From assembly GCA_937925755.1 (NCBI GenBank), contig CALAMX010000035.1, forward strand, positions 1 to 9,862: DNA of 9,862 nt. The letters run 5' to 3'. This DNA is from an uncultured Burkholderiales bacterium. Its GTDB lineage: Bacteria > Pseudomonadota > Gammaproteobacteria > Burkholderiales > Thiobacillaceae. Position numbers and translations under genes: made by a program. The notes under the pieces were generated by a model, which made no database searches, had not been told where the DNA came from, and worked only from the letters and a program-made list of their open reading frames with translations. How positions within the stretch are numbered: the stretch's first letter is position 1; each line of letters starts with the position of its first letter. Of the stretch, positions 1 through 7,489 are shown piece by piece.

Positions 1-207
1 CGTCCCTTCGTCTATGTACGCGAGCGCCAGACCCGCGACTTCGCCACGCGCGCGCAGTTACCGGTGATCCAAGAAAATTGCCCGGCGTGCTTTACCGTAC
101 CCCAGCAGCGCATGCGCATGAAACGGTTATTGGCCGAGTTGGAGCGTGAACATCCGCGGCTGTTTGCGAACTTGCTCAGTGCGATGCGGCCGTTGATAGG
201 GACATAA
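1..207 (+). CDS. TtcA-like PP-loop ATPase, C-terminal fragment (5' end outside window)
   Basis: An open frame enters from the left edge and ends at TAA 205-207, giving the last 68 residues of a protein. It begins RPFVYVRER, has a cysteine pair CPAC at fragment residues 27-30, and ends in a basic, helical tail (MKRLLAELEREHPRLFANLLSAM). This resembles the C-terminus of TtcA-like PP-loop proteins of the tRNA thiolation superfamily, where an RPL-Y-RE segment is followed by a C-x-x-C and a helical tail. E. coli TtcA itself has CNLC at this place, so this may be a related subgroup and not true TtcA. The ATP-binding SGGxDS loop lies outside the window. The gene converges on ccmI with a 72-bp gap, so it is probably unrelated to the ccm operon. 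The family call rests on a short fragment. Confidence 0.6.
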   Translation, partial: RPFVYVRERQTRDFATRAQLPVIQENCPACFTVPQQRMRMKRLLAELEREHPRLFANLLSAMRPLIGT

Positions 208-218
208 GCGCGGGCAGG

Positions 219-246
219 ATCGCCAGCAGACGTATCGTCGGGCGAT
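219..246. terminator. Imperfect hairpin between convergent genes, possible terminator
   Basis: ATCGCC (219-224) pairs with GGCGAT (241-246), and an inner GACG (229-232) pairs with CGTC (236-239) around a TAT loop. It is the only clear dyad in the 72-bp gap between the two convergent stop codons. Neither side has a T-rich tail, so classical intrinsic termination is not demonstrated. It may act for one or both strands or be chance. Confidence 0.25.
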
Positions 247-279
247 GTGGACGGCATGCCCTGAGCGATCGAGGCCGGA

Positions 280-1527
280 TCAGGGCCGTACTGTGTCGAT
301 CACCAGGCGTACATCCGTGCTGCCCAGCTTGACGCGGGCCAGACGGCCCTCGAGGTCGCCGCTGGCGGGCATTGCCTGGCCGGAGCGGGAGACGCGGGCG
401 ACGAGATCGACCTCGGCGTGGCTGGACAGGCGGTTGTTCGGATCCATCGCCAAACTGTCGTTCAGTTCGAAGGCATAGGGCAATTCGCGGGCAGGAGTGC
501 GCAGGACGGCGAGCGGTGCGCCGCTCCCACCGACAGGCCGGGCGATGACGAACAGCGTGGCCCCCTCGGGCAAACGATCTTTGAGCTCAGGGCTGAGCAG
601 GACGCGGCCACGGATGAGAGCGCTCGCCGCTGCTGCGGCGCCCTGGGGTAGCCCCTCGGCCGCAGGCAGCTTGATGCCAGCGGCGTTTGCGCGGCTGCGT
701 GCCTCGCGGATGGCATCGTGGATGGCTTGCGCCTCCTCGGACCCGGCCTTCACCTGCTTGAGCAGACGTTGCCAGTAGGCCACCGCCTGGGCATAGTCAC
801 CCTGCATGAAGGCATCGATGCCGGCGAGATTGAGCGCAGTGGGCTCGTCCCCGTTGAGCGATAGGGCCTTGCGCACCAGTTCCATGGGTTTGCCGCGCAG
901 GTCACGGCCTTGGCTCAAGGCCAAGGCCTCGGCATAGCCGGCCAAGAGCGCGGCATCCTCCGGCAGCAGCTTGACGGCCTTTTCATAGGCGGCGATGGCC
1001 TCTGGCCAGCGTTCCATGGCGGTGTAGGTGCGGGCGAGCAGGATGAGCGGGCGGGGATCCTCCGGGTTGGCACGCGCCTTCTCCTCCACCGCCCGCAGCA
1101 TGGCCTCCAGGTCGTGCACCCCCATGCCGGGCGTGACCTTGGGCTGGTTGATGGCCGCCGGGTTGCCCAGCCATAGGTACAAGCCCAGGGCCGCGGCGGG
1201 GATCGCGGCGCCGAGGACATAGCCCAGCCGACGACCGCCCCGGCTTTCGGCCTTGAGCTCGGCTTCGCGCAGGGCGTCTTCGGCCAGGCGTGCCTCCAGC
1301 TCGCGCCGTGCGGCCTCGAACTGCTCGGCGCTGAGCAGTTTGTTGTCCCGATCGCGTTCGAGCTCGCGCAACTGGTCTCGGTAGACGGCGATGTTGATGG
1401 CGCGGCGCGCATCGGCGCTGACAGCCGTCTGACGCTTGAACAGCGGGCGCAGCACCCAGAAGCCGGCCGCGAGCGCCAACAGGGTGGCAAGCACCCAGAA
1501 AAGGGTGGTGGAGAGTGTCGGGTTCAT
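280..1527 (-). CDS. ccmI: Cytochrome c maturation protein CcmI (apocytochrome chaperone, TPR protein)
   Basis: This is a 415-residue inner-membrane protein that binds the C-terminal part of apocytochromes c and delivers them to the CcmF/CcmH ligation machinery. The N-terminus has two membrane segments (about residues 7-29 and 101-121). They flank a charged cytoplasmic loop rich in E, R and L (about 45-95) with the expected leucine-zipper/coiled-coil look. A periplasmic TPR region follows (about 150-275, for example LILLARTYTAMERWPEAIAAYEKA), then a C-terminal domain (about 303-415) of the CcmI/CycH type. The ATG at 1527-1525 is preferred because it overlaps the ccmH stop as TGATG, indicating translational coupling; a TTG one codon upstream is possible. 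In E. coli this protein is fused to CcmH; here it is separate, as in Pseudomonas and Rhodobacter. It is the last gene of the operon. Confidence 0.93.
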   Translation of the reverse strand: MNPTLSTTLFWVLATLLALAAGFWVLRPLFKRQTAVSADARRAINIAVYRDQLRELERDRDNKLLSAEQFEAARRELEARLAEDALREAELKAESRGGRRLGYVLGAAIPAAALGLYLWLGNPAAINQPKVTPGMGVHDLEAMLRAVEEKARANPEDPRPLILLARTYTAMERWPEAIAAYEKAVKLLPEDAALLAGYAEALALSQGRDLRGKPMELVRKALSLNGDEPTALNLAGIDAFMQGDYAQAVAYWQRLLKQVKAGSEEAQAIHDAIREARSRANAAGIKLPAAEGLPQGAAAAASALIRGRVLLSPELKDRLPEGATLFVIARPVGGSGAPLAVLRTPARELPYAFELNDSLAMDPNNRLSSHAEVDLVARVSRSGQAMPASGDLEGRLARVKLGSTDVRLVIDTVRP

Positions 1528-1994
1528 CAACGGTTTTCTTCGCTTTCGAGCAGACGGGCGGCGCGCTGCAATTCCTCGTGGCTGACCGTCTGCTCAGCCT
1601 GCTGATTACGGCGCCGGCGTAGAACGACATACCAGACGCTGCCGCCGATCAGCAGAAACAACACGGGCGCGCCCCAGAGCAGATAGGTGACCGGCTTGAA
1701 CGGTGGGCGGTAGAGCACGAAGTCACCATAGCGGTCGGTCAGGTAGCGGATGACCTCCTGGTCGCTCTTGCCCTGCAGCATCTGGGTGCGGATTTCGCGG
1801 CGCAGATCCTCTGCCAGATCGGCGCGCGAGCCAGCCAGGGACTCGTTCTGACAGACGAGGCAACGTAGATCCGCGGCCAGGCGATTGAGACGCGCCTCGA
1901 TCTCGGGGTTCTCGGCATTCGGCCTGGCCTCGCCGGCCAGGGCAGGAAAGACCAGGATGCCCAGGAGGATTGCCAGGGCCAGGACTCGCCTCAT
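1527..1994 (-). CDS. ccmH: Cytochrome c maturation protein CcmH (thiol oxidoreductase)
   Basis: This is a 155-residue membrane-anchored periplasmic protein that keeps apocytochrome CxxCH cysteines reduced, or forms a mixed disulfide with them, before haem ligation. Residues 1-20 are a signal peptide (MRRVLALAILLGILVFPALA). The family redox motif LRCLVCQN contains C45 and C48. The three-helix-bundle domain runs to about residue 100, including YLTDRYGDFVLYRPP, and is followed by one membrane helix (about 104-125) capped by RRRR and a short cytoplasmic tail. The length matches stand-alone CcmH proteins that lack the CcmI fusion. The ATG at 1994 overlaps the ccmG stop as ATGA, and its own TGA overlaps the ccmI ATG, so all three genes look translationally coupled. 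Confidence 0.96.
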   Translation of the reverse strand: MRRVLALAILLGILVFPALAGEARPNAENPEIEARLNRLAADLRCLVCQNESLAGSRADLAEDLRREIRTQMLQGKSDQEVIRYLTDRYGDFVLYRPPFKPVTYLLWGAPVLFLLIGGSVWYVVLRRRRNQQAEQTVSHEELQRAARLLESEENR

Positions 1995-2509
1995 GTCTCA
2001 AGCTCCTTGAGCAAGGGCACGAATTTCTTCTGCCAGATCTCCGGGGTGATAGGACCGACGTGTTTCATTCGGATGATGCCCGCCTTGTCGATGATGAAGG
2101 TCTCGGGTGTGCCGGTCACGCCATAGTCGATGCCGACGCGCCCGTCACGGTCGTCCACGGTGAGCACGTAGGGGCTGCCCTGTCGCGCGAGCAGGGCCTG
2201 CGCCTCGCCGTCCTTGTCCTTCCAGTTAAGCCCATAGATGGCCACACCCGAGGCGGCGAGCTGCATGAGCACGGGGTGTTCCTGACGGCAGGACACACAC
2301 CACGGCGCCCAGACGTTGAGCAGCCAGACCCTGCCCTTGGCATCCGCAGGGGAAAATGTCTGGCCGGGCTGACCGAGCACCGGCAGGGTGAAGTCGGGGG
2401 CCGGCCTGCCGATGAAGGGAGAGGGCACCTCGCGGGGGTTGAGGTATAGACCCAGGTAGAGGAAGACCGCCAGGACGATGAAGACGAGTAAGGGGATGAA
2501 ACGCTTCAT
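1991..2509 (-). CDS. ccmG: Thiol:disulfide interchange protein CcmG (DsbE)
   Basis: This is a 172-residue periplasmic thioredoxin-fold protein tethered by an N-terminal helix (about residues 4-22). It passes electrons, supplied from DsbD/CcdA, to CcmH or to apocytochrome c. The active site is WCVSC (C71, C74), within LLNVWAPWCVSCRQEHP. The cis-proline loop is GTPETF (P135), and the CcmG-specific acidic groove is suggested by the Trp-Ala-Pro-Trp context and by the NWKDKD segment at 95-100. The upstream GRPAPDFTLP segment is typical of the TlpA/DsbE group. The ATG at 2509 is chosen because it gives the normal length, places the anchor helix at the N-terminus and overlaps the ccmF stop as ATGA. 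An in-frame extension to 2671 lies inside ccmF and is not believed. Confidence 0.95.
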   Translation of the reverse strand: MKRFIPLLVFIVLAVFLYLGLYLNPREVPSPFIGRPAPDFTLPVLGQPGQTFSPADAKGRVWLLNVWAPWCVSCRQEHPVLMQLAASGVAIYGLNWKDKDGEAQALLARQGSPYVLTVDDRDGRVGIDYGVTGTPETFIIDKAGIIRMKHVGPITPEIWQKKFVPLLKELET

Positions 2510-4485
2510 GCACGGGTCCCCTGTGCCGCAGTGGCCATCGCCTCGGTGTTGCGCCTCAAGGCGATCCGATAGCGGCGGTCCGAGGCGGCCAGGCCCCCGC
2601 CTAGGGCGAGGAGAAAGGCACCGCCCCAAAGCCAGCCGACAAAGGGCTTGTAATAGACCTGTACCACCCATTCGGAGTCGCTCAGCGGCTCGCCCAGCGA
2701 GACATAGACGTCGCGGAAGACCCCATAGTCGATCCCGGCCTCGGTCATGACCATGCCAGAGGCATGGTAGCGTCGCTTTTCGGGGTGGACGGTGGCGACC
2801 TTGCGCGCATTGCGGAAGACTTCCACGGTGCCGCGCATGGCCGAGTAGTTGGGCCCCTCCACCGGATGTGTCCCCATGAAGAGGAAGCGGTAGCCGGCCA
2901 GATCGACGTAATCGCCGACGTTCATGCGCACGTCGCGATGTTCTTCATAATTCGACACCACCGTCGCCCCGATCACCACCACGGCAAGGCCCGCGTGGGC
3001 GATCTGCATTCCCCAGAAGCTGCGCGGCAGGGTCGCCAGTTTGCCAAGCAAGCCGCCCGGCGCGTTCTTCAGACGCTCCAGGAAACCGGTCAACACCCCG
3101 AACAGGATCCACAGGGCCAGGAACAGCCCCAGACTGGCCCAAAGGTTCATGCCATCCAGGGTCAGCGGCAGCAGCGCCGCCGTGACCAGCGCAACGGCGA
3201 AGGCCCATCTCATGCGCATGGCCAGGGCCGGTAGGTCATCGCCCCGCCAACGCACTAGCGGTCCGATGGCGACCAGGAACAATACGGGGGTCATCAGCGG
3301 GATGAATACGGCATTGAAGTAAGGCGGGCCGACCGAGATCTTGCCCAGCCCCATGGCGTCCATGAACAGGGGATAGAGCGTGCCCAGGAGCACGGTGCCC
3401 ATGGCCGCCATGAGAAAGACGTTGTTGCCGAGCAACAGGGCCTCGCGCGAGAACCAGGTGAAGCCGCCGCCGCTCACAAGGCGCGGGGCGCGCCAGGCGT
3501 AGAGCAGCAGGGAGCCACCAATGACCACGCCTAGGAAGGCGAGGATGAACACGCCGCGGCCTGGATCGGTGGCGAAGGCATGCACCGAGGACAGCACCCC
3601 GGAGCGGACCAGAAAGGTGCCCAGCAGCGAGAGTGAAAAGGCGGTGATGGCGAGCAGCACCGTCCAAGTCTTGAAGACGCCGCGCTTCTCGGTGACCGCA
3701 AGCGAGTGGATGAGCGCCGTGCCTGCCAGCCAGGGCATGAAGGAGGCATTCTCGGTCGGGTCCCAGAACCACCAGCCACCCCAGCCCAGCTCGTAATAGG
3801 CCCACCAAGAGCCCAAGGCGATGCCCAGGGTCAGGAACATCCAGGCCACCGTGGTCCAGGGGCGGGACCAGCGCGCCCAGGCGGCGTCCAGTTTGCCCGA
3901 GAGCAGGGCCGCCACGGCGAAGGCGAAGGCCACCGAGAAGCCCACATAACCCATGTAGAGCATCGGCGGGTGGATCACCATGCCGGGATCCTGCAGCAGC
4001 GGGTTCATGTCGTTGCCTTCGGGTACCGCGGGTGTGAGGCGCAGAAAGGGGTTGGAGGTGAACAGCATGAAAGCGAGAAAGCCCACGCTCACCAGGCCCA
4101 TGACGCCGATCACCCGTGCGGCCATGTCCTCGGGTAGGTGGCGGGAGTAGACCGTGACCGCCACGGTCCAGACACCCAAGATCAGCGTCCAGAGTAACAG
4201 CGACCCCTCGTGCGAGCCCCAGGTGGCGGTGAAGCGATAGACCTCGGGCAGCTTCGAGTACGAGTTGCGCGCCACGTTCTCCACCGAGAAGTCGTTGGTG
4301 AGAAAGGCGTAGGCGAGCGCTGCGAAGGCCAGCAGCACGAAGACGAATTGCCCGTGCGCGGCCGGCCGTGCCACCGCCATCAGCGTGGCATTACCGCGCT
4401 GTGCGCCGACGATGGGCAGCACCCCCTGCACCAAGGCCAGCAGGAGGGCGAGGATGAGGGCAAAGTGGCCGAGTTCTGGGATCAT
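2506..4485 (-). CDS. ccmF: Cytochrome c haem lyase subunit CcmF
   Basis: This 659-residue polytopic membrane protein is the core of the haem ligation complex. It takes haem from CcmE and attaches it to apocytochrome c. The tryptophan-rich WWD domain is GWGGWWFWDPTENASFMPWL (234-253). Four candidate haem-ligand histidines lie in family positions: H172 (IHPPMLYMGY), H260 (TALIHSL), H302 (VLSSVHAF) and H497 (MQIAHAG). These correspond to E. coli H173, H261, H303 and H491 by recalled numbering. A large periplasmic domain near the C-terminus (about 510-610) precedes the last membrane helix. The length is close to the E. coli protein. The ATG at 4485 has a good Shine-Dalgarno, AAGGAG (4495-4500). 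Unusually for this operon, it is separated from the preceding recognised gene, ccmE, by 205 bp. The stop overlaps ccmG. Confidence 0.97.
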   Translation of the reverse strand: MIPELGHFALILALLLALVQGVLPIVGAQRGNATLMAVARPAAHGQFVFVLLAFAALAYAFLTNDFSVENVARNSYSKLPEVYRFTATWGSHEGSLLLWTLILGVWTVAVTVYSRHLPEDMAARVIGVMGLVSVGFLAFMLFTSNPFLRLTPAVPEGNDMNPLLQDPGMVIHPPMLYMGYVGFSVAFAFAVAALLSGKLDAAWARWSRPWTTVAWMFLTLGIALGSWWAYYELGWGGWWFWDPTENASFMPWLAGTALIHSLAVTEKRGVFKTWTVLLAITAFSLSLLGTFLVRSGVLSSVHAFATDPGRGVFILAFLGVVIGGSLLLYAWRAPRLVSGGGFTWFSREALLLGNNVFLMAAMGTVLLGTLYPLFMDAMGLGKISVGPPYFNAVFIPLMTPVLFLVAIGPLVRWRGDDLPALAMRMRWAFAVALVTAALLPLTLDGMNLWASLGLFLALWILFGVLTGFLERLKNAPGGLLGKLATLPRSFWGMQIAHAGLAVVVIGATVVSNYEEHRDVRMNVGDYVDLAGYRFLFMGTHPVEGPNYSAMRGTVEVFRNARKVATVHPEKRRYHASGMVMTEAGIDYGVFRDVYVSLGEPLSDSEWVVQVYYKPFVGWLWGGAFLLALGGGLAASDRRYRIALRRNTEAMATAAQGTRA

Positions 4486-4694
4486 CCTGGAAAACTCCTT
4501 GATGCTGTGGGGCGAAAACGGCGCAAGCCACGAAGGGGGGGTGACCCATGGGACAGGTCGTGGTTTACGCGACTCCTCAAGGGGTAGGCGGGCGCCGACT
4601 CGGGCGGCATGGAATCGTGGCTGCGGCCAGCGCTACGCGCCTTGACGTTCGCTGCGCTCACGTTCGCCCGCGCCGCAATGACCTGCCGCCTCAT
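4482..4694 (-). CDS. Doubtful 70-aa open frame filling the ccmE-ccmF gap
   Basis: I do not recognise this product. The frame starts with an ATG that overlaps the ccmE stop as ATGA (4691-4694), and it ends with a TGA that overlaps the ccmF ATG as ATGA (4482-4485). It therefore fits the coupled architecture of the rest of the operon exactly. The protein is rich in R, S, P and A, starts MRRQVIAARANVSAANVKAR, and has no signal peptide, membrane helix, cysteine or haem motif. That composition is typical of translated GC-rich spacer. No clear Shine-Dalgarno was checked in front of it, but coupling would not need one. It may be a small accessory protein, a translational relay that keeps ribosomes moving from ccmE to ccmF, or chance. 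Low confidence as a protein. Confidence 0.25.
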   Translation of the reverse strand: MRRQVIAARANVSAANVKARSAGRSHDSMPPESAPAYPLRSRVNHDLSHGSPPLRGLRRFRPTASRSFPG

Positions 4695-5140
4695 GGCTTG
4701 ACCAGCGTCTGTTGGGCCTTCTGCGCCTGCTCGATGGCATGCGCGGCCTCGGGCGGCATGTAATTTTCATCATGTTTGGCGAGGACCTGGGTGGCGGTGA
4801 ACAGGCCATCGGGGCCTAGCCGGCCCTCGGCGACCACCCCCTTGCCTTCCTTGAACAGGTCGGGCAACACGCCCTTGTAGACGACTGGCACGGTATGCGC
4901 GGTGTCGGTCACGACGAAGCGCACGGTCAGGCCATCGGCCTCGCGCTTGACACTGCCTTCCTCGACCATGCCGCCGATGCGGAAGGTGCGGTCGACCGGT
5001 GCCTCGCCGCGCATCACTTGGCTGGGGCTGAAGAAGAAGACCAGATTGTTCTGAAAGGCGTTGAGGACAAGGGCCACAGCCACACCTAAGCCGGCGAGCG
5101 ACAGGGCGATGGCGAGGAGTTTCTGATGTCGAGGTTTCAT
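4691..5140 (-). CDS. ccmE: Periplasmic haem chaperone CcmE
   Basis: This 149-residue protein is anchored by an N-terminal helix (about residues 7-27) and has an OB-fold periplasmic domain. It binds haem covalently and transiently and ferries it from CcmC to CcmF. The haem-attachment motif LAKHDENYMPPE is intact, with H123 as the covalent ligand and Y127 as the likely axial ligand (E. coli H130 and Y134 by recalled numbering). Other family segments are FFFSPSQV after the anchor, FRIGGMVEEGSV, and VVYKGVLPDLFKEG. The C-terminal tail after Y127 is short and helical, ending in QQTLVKP. The ATG at 5140 gives the normal length; no strong Shine-Dalgarno is visible in the 33-bp gap after ccmD. Confidence 0.96.
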   Translation of the reverse strand: MKPRHQKLLAIALSLAGLGVAVALVLNAFQNNLVFFFSPSQVMRGEAPVDRTFRIGGMVEEGSVKREADGLTVRFVVTDTAHTVPVVYKGVLPDLFKEGKGVVAEGRLGPDGLFTATQVLAKHDENYMPPEAAHAIEQAQKAQQTLVKP

Positions 5141-5173
5141 GGTCGATCGATTGAGCGTTCGCTGGCTCGGCGG

Positions 5174-5347
5174 TTACTGCTCTTCCCATCTGCGCATGCG
5201 GCGCAGGCGCCTTAAGGTGTCCTTATGACCATGCCTAAGCAGAATGATTTCAAGGACGATGGCGGCGAAAGTGACGAGGTAGGAGCCCCATACATACAGG
5301 CCATAGCCACCCATGGCCCAGAAATCGCTCAAGCTCGCCCATTGCAT
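5174..5347 (-). CDS. ccmD: Haem exporter accessory protein CcmD
   Basis: This 57-residue single-pass membrane protein helps release holo-CcmE from the CcmABC complex. Reading the minus strand from ATG 5347-5345 to TAA 5176-5174 gives MQWASLSDFWAMGGYGLYVW, then one hydrophobic helix (about residues 16-37), then a strongly basic tail containing LRRLRRMRRWEEQ. The FWAMGGYGLYVWGSY stretch is the CcmD family signature (MGGYAxYVW-SY). The start lies 1 bp after the ccmC stop (TGATATG), and the gene fills the space between ccmC and ccmE. The length is normal for the family, which is about 50-70 residues. Confidence 0.93.
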   Translation of the reverse strand: MQWASLSDFWAMGGYGLYVWGSYLVTFAAIVLEIILLRHGHKDTLRRLRRMRRWEEQ

Positions 5348-5348
5348 A

Positions 5349-6080
5349 TCACTGCTCCAGGATGCGTTTGACCCAGTCGGTGTGCCGCTCCCGCTCCAGG
5401 ATGATGGTACGCACGCGCGTCAGCGCAGCGGCAATGGCATAAAACCAGGCGGCGGCTGCCATGATCAGCATGCCAGCGAGCATGATCTCGTCCATGCTGG
5501 TACCCGAGGGTTTGATACTGGCGCCCTGATGCAAGGTGTTCCACCATTGCACCGAAAAGTAAATGATCGGCACGTTGACGGCGCCGATGAGCGTCAGCAA
5601 GGCGCCCGCCTTGTCGCCGCGGTTGCGGTCGTCGATGGCGGCCCACAGGGCCAAGATGCCGATGTAGAGGAAGAGTAGGATGAGCGTCGAGGTCAGGCGC
5701 GCATCCCACACCCACCATGTCCCCCACATCGGTTTGCCCCACAGTGCCCCCGTCCACAGCGAGATGAAGGTGAACATCGCACCAGTGGGGGCAAGCGCGC
5801 GCGCCATCATGAACGACAGGCGGGTTTTGAAGGCGAGCCCGATGGCTGACCAGAAGGCCATCACCAGGTAGATGAACATGCCCATCCAGGCCGCCGGGAC
5901 ATGGATGAAGATGACGCGGTAGGCCTCACCCTGCTGGAAGTCGGTCGGCGCGACGAAGAAGCCGATGTACAGCCCAATTGCGGCGAGCACCGCCGAGCCC
6001 CAGGCGAACCAGGGGATCAGACGTCCAGCAAGACCATAGAAGGTGGCAGGGGCGGCGTAGTAATAGAGATTGAAGGCCAT
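5349..6080 (-). CDS. ccmC: Haem exporter / CcmE haem-loading protein CcmC
   Basis: This 243-residue, six-helix inner-membrane protein is a member of the haem-handling family that includes CcmF. It binds haem and attaches it to CcmE on the periplasmic side. The WWD motif region is WGKPMWGTWWVWDARLT (114-130). The two conserved axial histidines are H60 (VIFIHVPAAWMG) and H184 (WWNTLHQG), matching H60 and H184 of E. coli by recalled numbering. The start is set at ATG 6080 because it lies 1 bp after the ccmB stop (TGACATG) and gives the normal length. The longer frame would need a TTG at 6116 inside ccmB. No strong Shine-Dalgarno is visible, so translation is probably coupled to ccmB. Confidence 0.96.
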   Translation of the reverse strand: MAFNLYYYAAPATFYGLAGRLIPWFAWGSAVLAAIGLYIGFFVAPTDFQQGEAYRVIFIHVPAAWMGMFIYLVMAFWSAIGLAFKTRLSFMMARALAPTGAMFTFISLWTGALWGKPMWGTWWVWDARLTSTLILLFLYIGILALWAAIDDRNRGDKAGALLTLIGAVNVPIIYFSVQWWNTLHQGASIKPSGTSMDEIMLAGMLIMAAAAWFYAIAAALTRVRTIILERERHTDWVKRILEQ

Positions 6081-6081
6081 G

Positions 6082-6750
6082 TCATTCAACGGAGACACGC
6101 AGGGCCGCGGCCGCAACCCAGGGGGAGATGAGCAGACACATCACTAAAAACGCCGCCAGAAGCGACAGGTGCGCCTCAGCCCCGGTTCCGGCGAGGGTGG
6201 CATCCACCGCACTGGCACCGAAGATCAAAGCAGGAACATACAGAGGTAGGATCAGTAAGGTCAAGAGCACGCCGCCACCGCGCAGCCCCAAGGTGAGGGC
6301 TGCTCCTACACTGCCCAGGAGGGACAGGATAGGGGTGCCGATCAGCAGCGAGACGACCAGGATCAAGATGGCCTCGCCCGGCAGGGCGAACTGAATACCC
6401 AACACCGGCGTGATGATGAGGAGCGGAATGCCGTAGATCAGCCAATGCGCCAGGGCCTTGCCCAGGGTGAGCAGGACCGTCGGCTCGGGCGAGAGCAGCA
6501 TCTGCTCCAGGCTGCCATCGCGATGATCGTCTGCGAACAGGCGCGAGAGCGACAGCAGTGAGGCCAGAAGGGCGGCCACCCACACCACACCGGGGCCGAT
6601 CATGCGCAATATGTTGGGATCGGCGCCGATGCCCAACGGGAACATGCTCACCACCATGACGAAGAAAAACTGGGAGGTGATCCAGTCGCCGCGGCGTCGG
6701 GCCGCGAGTAGTAGATCGCGGCGGATGACCGTGAGAGTAAAACGCAGCAT
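6082..6750 (-). CDS. ccmB: ABC transporter permease CcmB of the haem/CcmE-release complex
   Basis: This is a 222-residue membrane protein with about six hydrophobic segments (near residues 26-40, 52-70, 100-120, 126-148, 160-180 and 195-217). It pairs with the ATPase CcmA; together with CcmC and CcmD they use ATP hydrolysis to free haem-loaded CcmE. The cytoplasmic segment SRLFADDHRDGSLEQMLLSP (69-88) is the strongly conserved CcmB stretch thought to contact CcmA. The length is typical, since E. coli CcmB is about 220 residues. The ATG at 6750 starts 6 bp after the ccmA stop. Confidence 0.95.
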   Translation of the reverse strand: MLRFTLTVIRRDLLLAARRRGDWITSQFFFVMVVSMFPLGIGADPNILRMIGPGVVWVAALLASLLSLSRLFADDHRDGSLEQMLLSPEPTVLLTLGKALAHWLIYGIPLLIITPVLGIQFALPGEAILILVVSLLIGTPILSLLGSVGAALTLGLRGGGVLLTLLILPLYVPALIFGASAVDATLAGTGAEAHLSLLAAFLVMCLLISPWVAAAALRVSVE

Positions 6751-6756
6751 CGGCGG

Positions 6757-7428
6757 TCATTGCCCTTGGGGGGTGAGTTCAGACGTCGGGGTGACGTCGG
6801 TATCGCCCACGCGTAGCGGCCGGATGCACGCGCCGGCGAGGGACAGGGGCTGGTGGGTGGTCATCACCACCAGCCCACCCTGCTCGGTGTGTTCGTGCAA
6901 TAGACTCTCCAGCAAGGCTACACCATGTACATCCAACCCTGTCAGGGGCTCGTCGAGGATCCAGAGCAGGGCGCCGGCCGTGAGCACCCCGGCCAGGGCA
7001 ACTCGCCGACGCTGACCGAAGGAGAGCACGCGTGCGGGCAGGTCGAGACAGAGGGCCAACCCCAGTCGGCCAAGCGTCTGTTCCGCCCGTGCCTCGTCGA
7101 GCCTGCGGCCGGCCAGACCGGCCGCCATGCGCAGATTCTCCATGGGGGTGAGGTCGTCTTTGATGCCATTCACGTGACCAATGTAGGCCATCTCGGCATG
7201 ATAGCGCTCACGACAATCTTGGATGCGTTCGCCACGCCAGCGGATCTCGCCCTCCAGGGGTGTGGACAGCCCCGTCAACAGCCGCAACAGGCTGGTCTTG
7301 CCTTGCCCATTGCCTCCTTGCACCAGCAGGATCTCCCCGGCCTGGACCTGGAAATTTATGCCCCGGAAGAGCGTACGTTCGCCCCGGGCACAAGCCAGAT
7401 CGGTCACGCTGAGGATGGGTTCGTACAC
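6757..7428 (-). CDS. ccmA: ABC transporter ATPase CcmA, GTG start
   Basis: This 223-residue cytoplasmic ATPase drives the CcmABCD complex. The Walker A motif is GGNGQGKTS (38-46), the signature is LSFGQRRRVAL (135-145), Walker B is LLWILDEP (154-161) with E160 as catalytic base, and the switch histidine is H192 in MTTHQP. The signature is LSFGQ; E. coli CcmA has LSAGQ. The D-loop is LTGLDV. No ATG is available near the expected N-terminus. The GTG at 7428-7426 (Met-Tyr-Glu-Pro-Ile-Leu) gives a family-like length. An open frame extends much further upstream, but it crosses the terminator and enters fccB, so it is rejected. No strong Shine-Dalgarno precedes the GTG, which may keep expression low. 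This is the first gene of the operon. Confidence 0.93.
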   Translation of the reverse strand: MYEPILSVTDLACARGERTLFRGINFQVQAGEILLVQGGNGQGKTSLLRLLTGLSTPLEGEIRWRGERIQDCRERYHAEMAYIGHVNGIKDDLTPMENLRMAAGLAGRRLDEARAEQTLGRLGLALCLDLPARVLSFGQRRRVALAGVLTAGALLWILDEPLTGLDVHGVALLESLLHEHTEQGGLVVMTTHQPLSLAGACIRPLRVGDTDVTPTSELTPQGQ

Positions 7429-7489
7429 GTTTATCGCCCAAGAAACCCGAAGATTAGCAGATAAGCGCCCATCCAGCGCCAACTCGCGC
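7429..7489 (-). promoter_or_regulatory. Probable ccm operon promoter and leader region
   Basis: Only this stretch lies between the fccB terminator tail and the ccmA GTG, so a dedicated ccm promoter should be here if the terminator is efficient. On the minus strand it contains an extended -10-like TGCTAATCT (7450-7458) and, further upstream, a -35-like TTGGCG. Their spacing of about 20 bp is longer than ideal. No operator was recognised. The assignment rests mainly on position. Confidence 0.3.

Noticed and set aside
12..257. Minus-strand frame of 81 codons at the left edge
   Set aside because: It is antisense to the TtcA-like C-terminus, and the product has no recognisable features.
2510..2671. 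N-terminal extension of ccmG
   Set aside because: It lies wholly inside the ccmF 3' end, and the internal ATG at 2509 gives the normal anchor helix and an ATGA overlap.
6081..6116. Upstream TTG start for ccmC
   Set aside because: It lies within ccmB; the ATG at 6080, 1 bp after the ccmB stop, matches the usual CcmC length and N-terminus.
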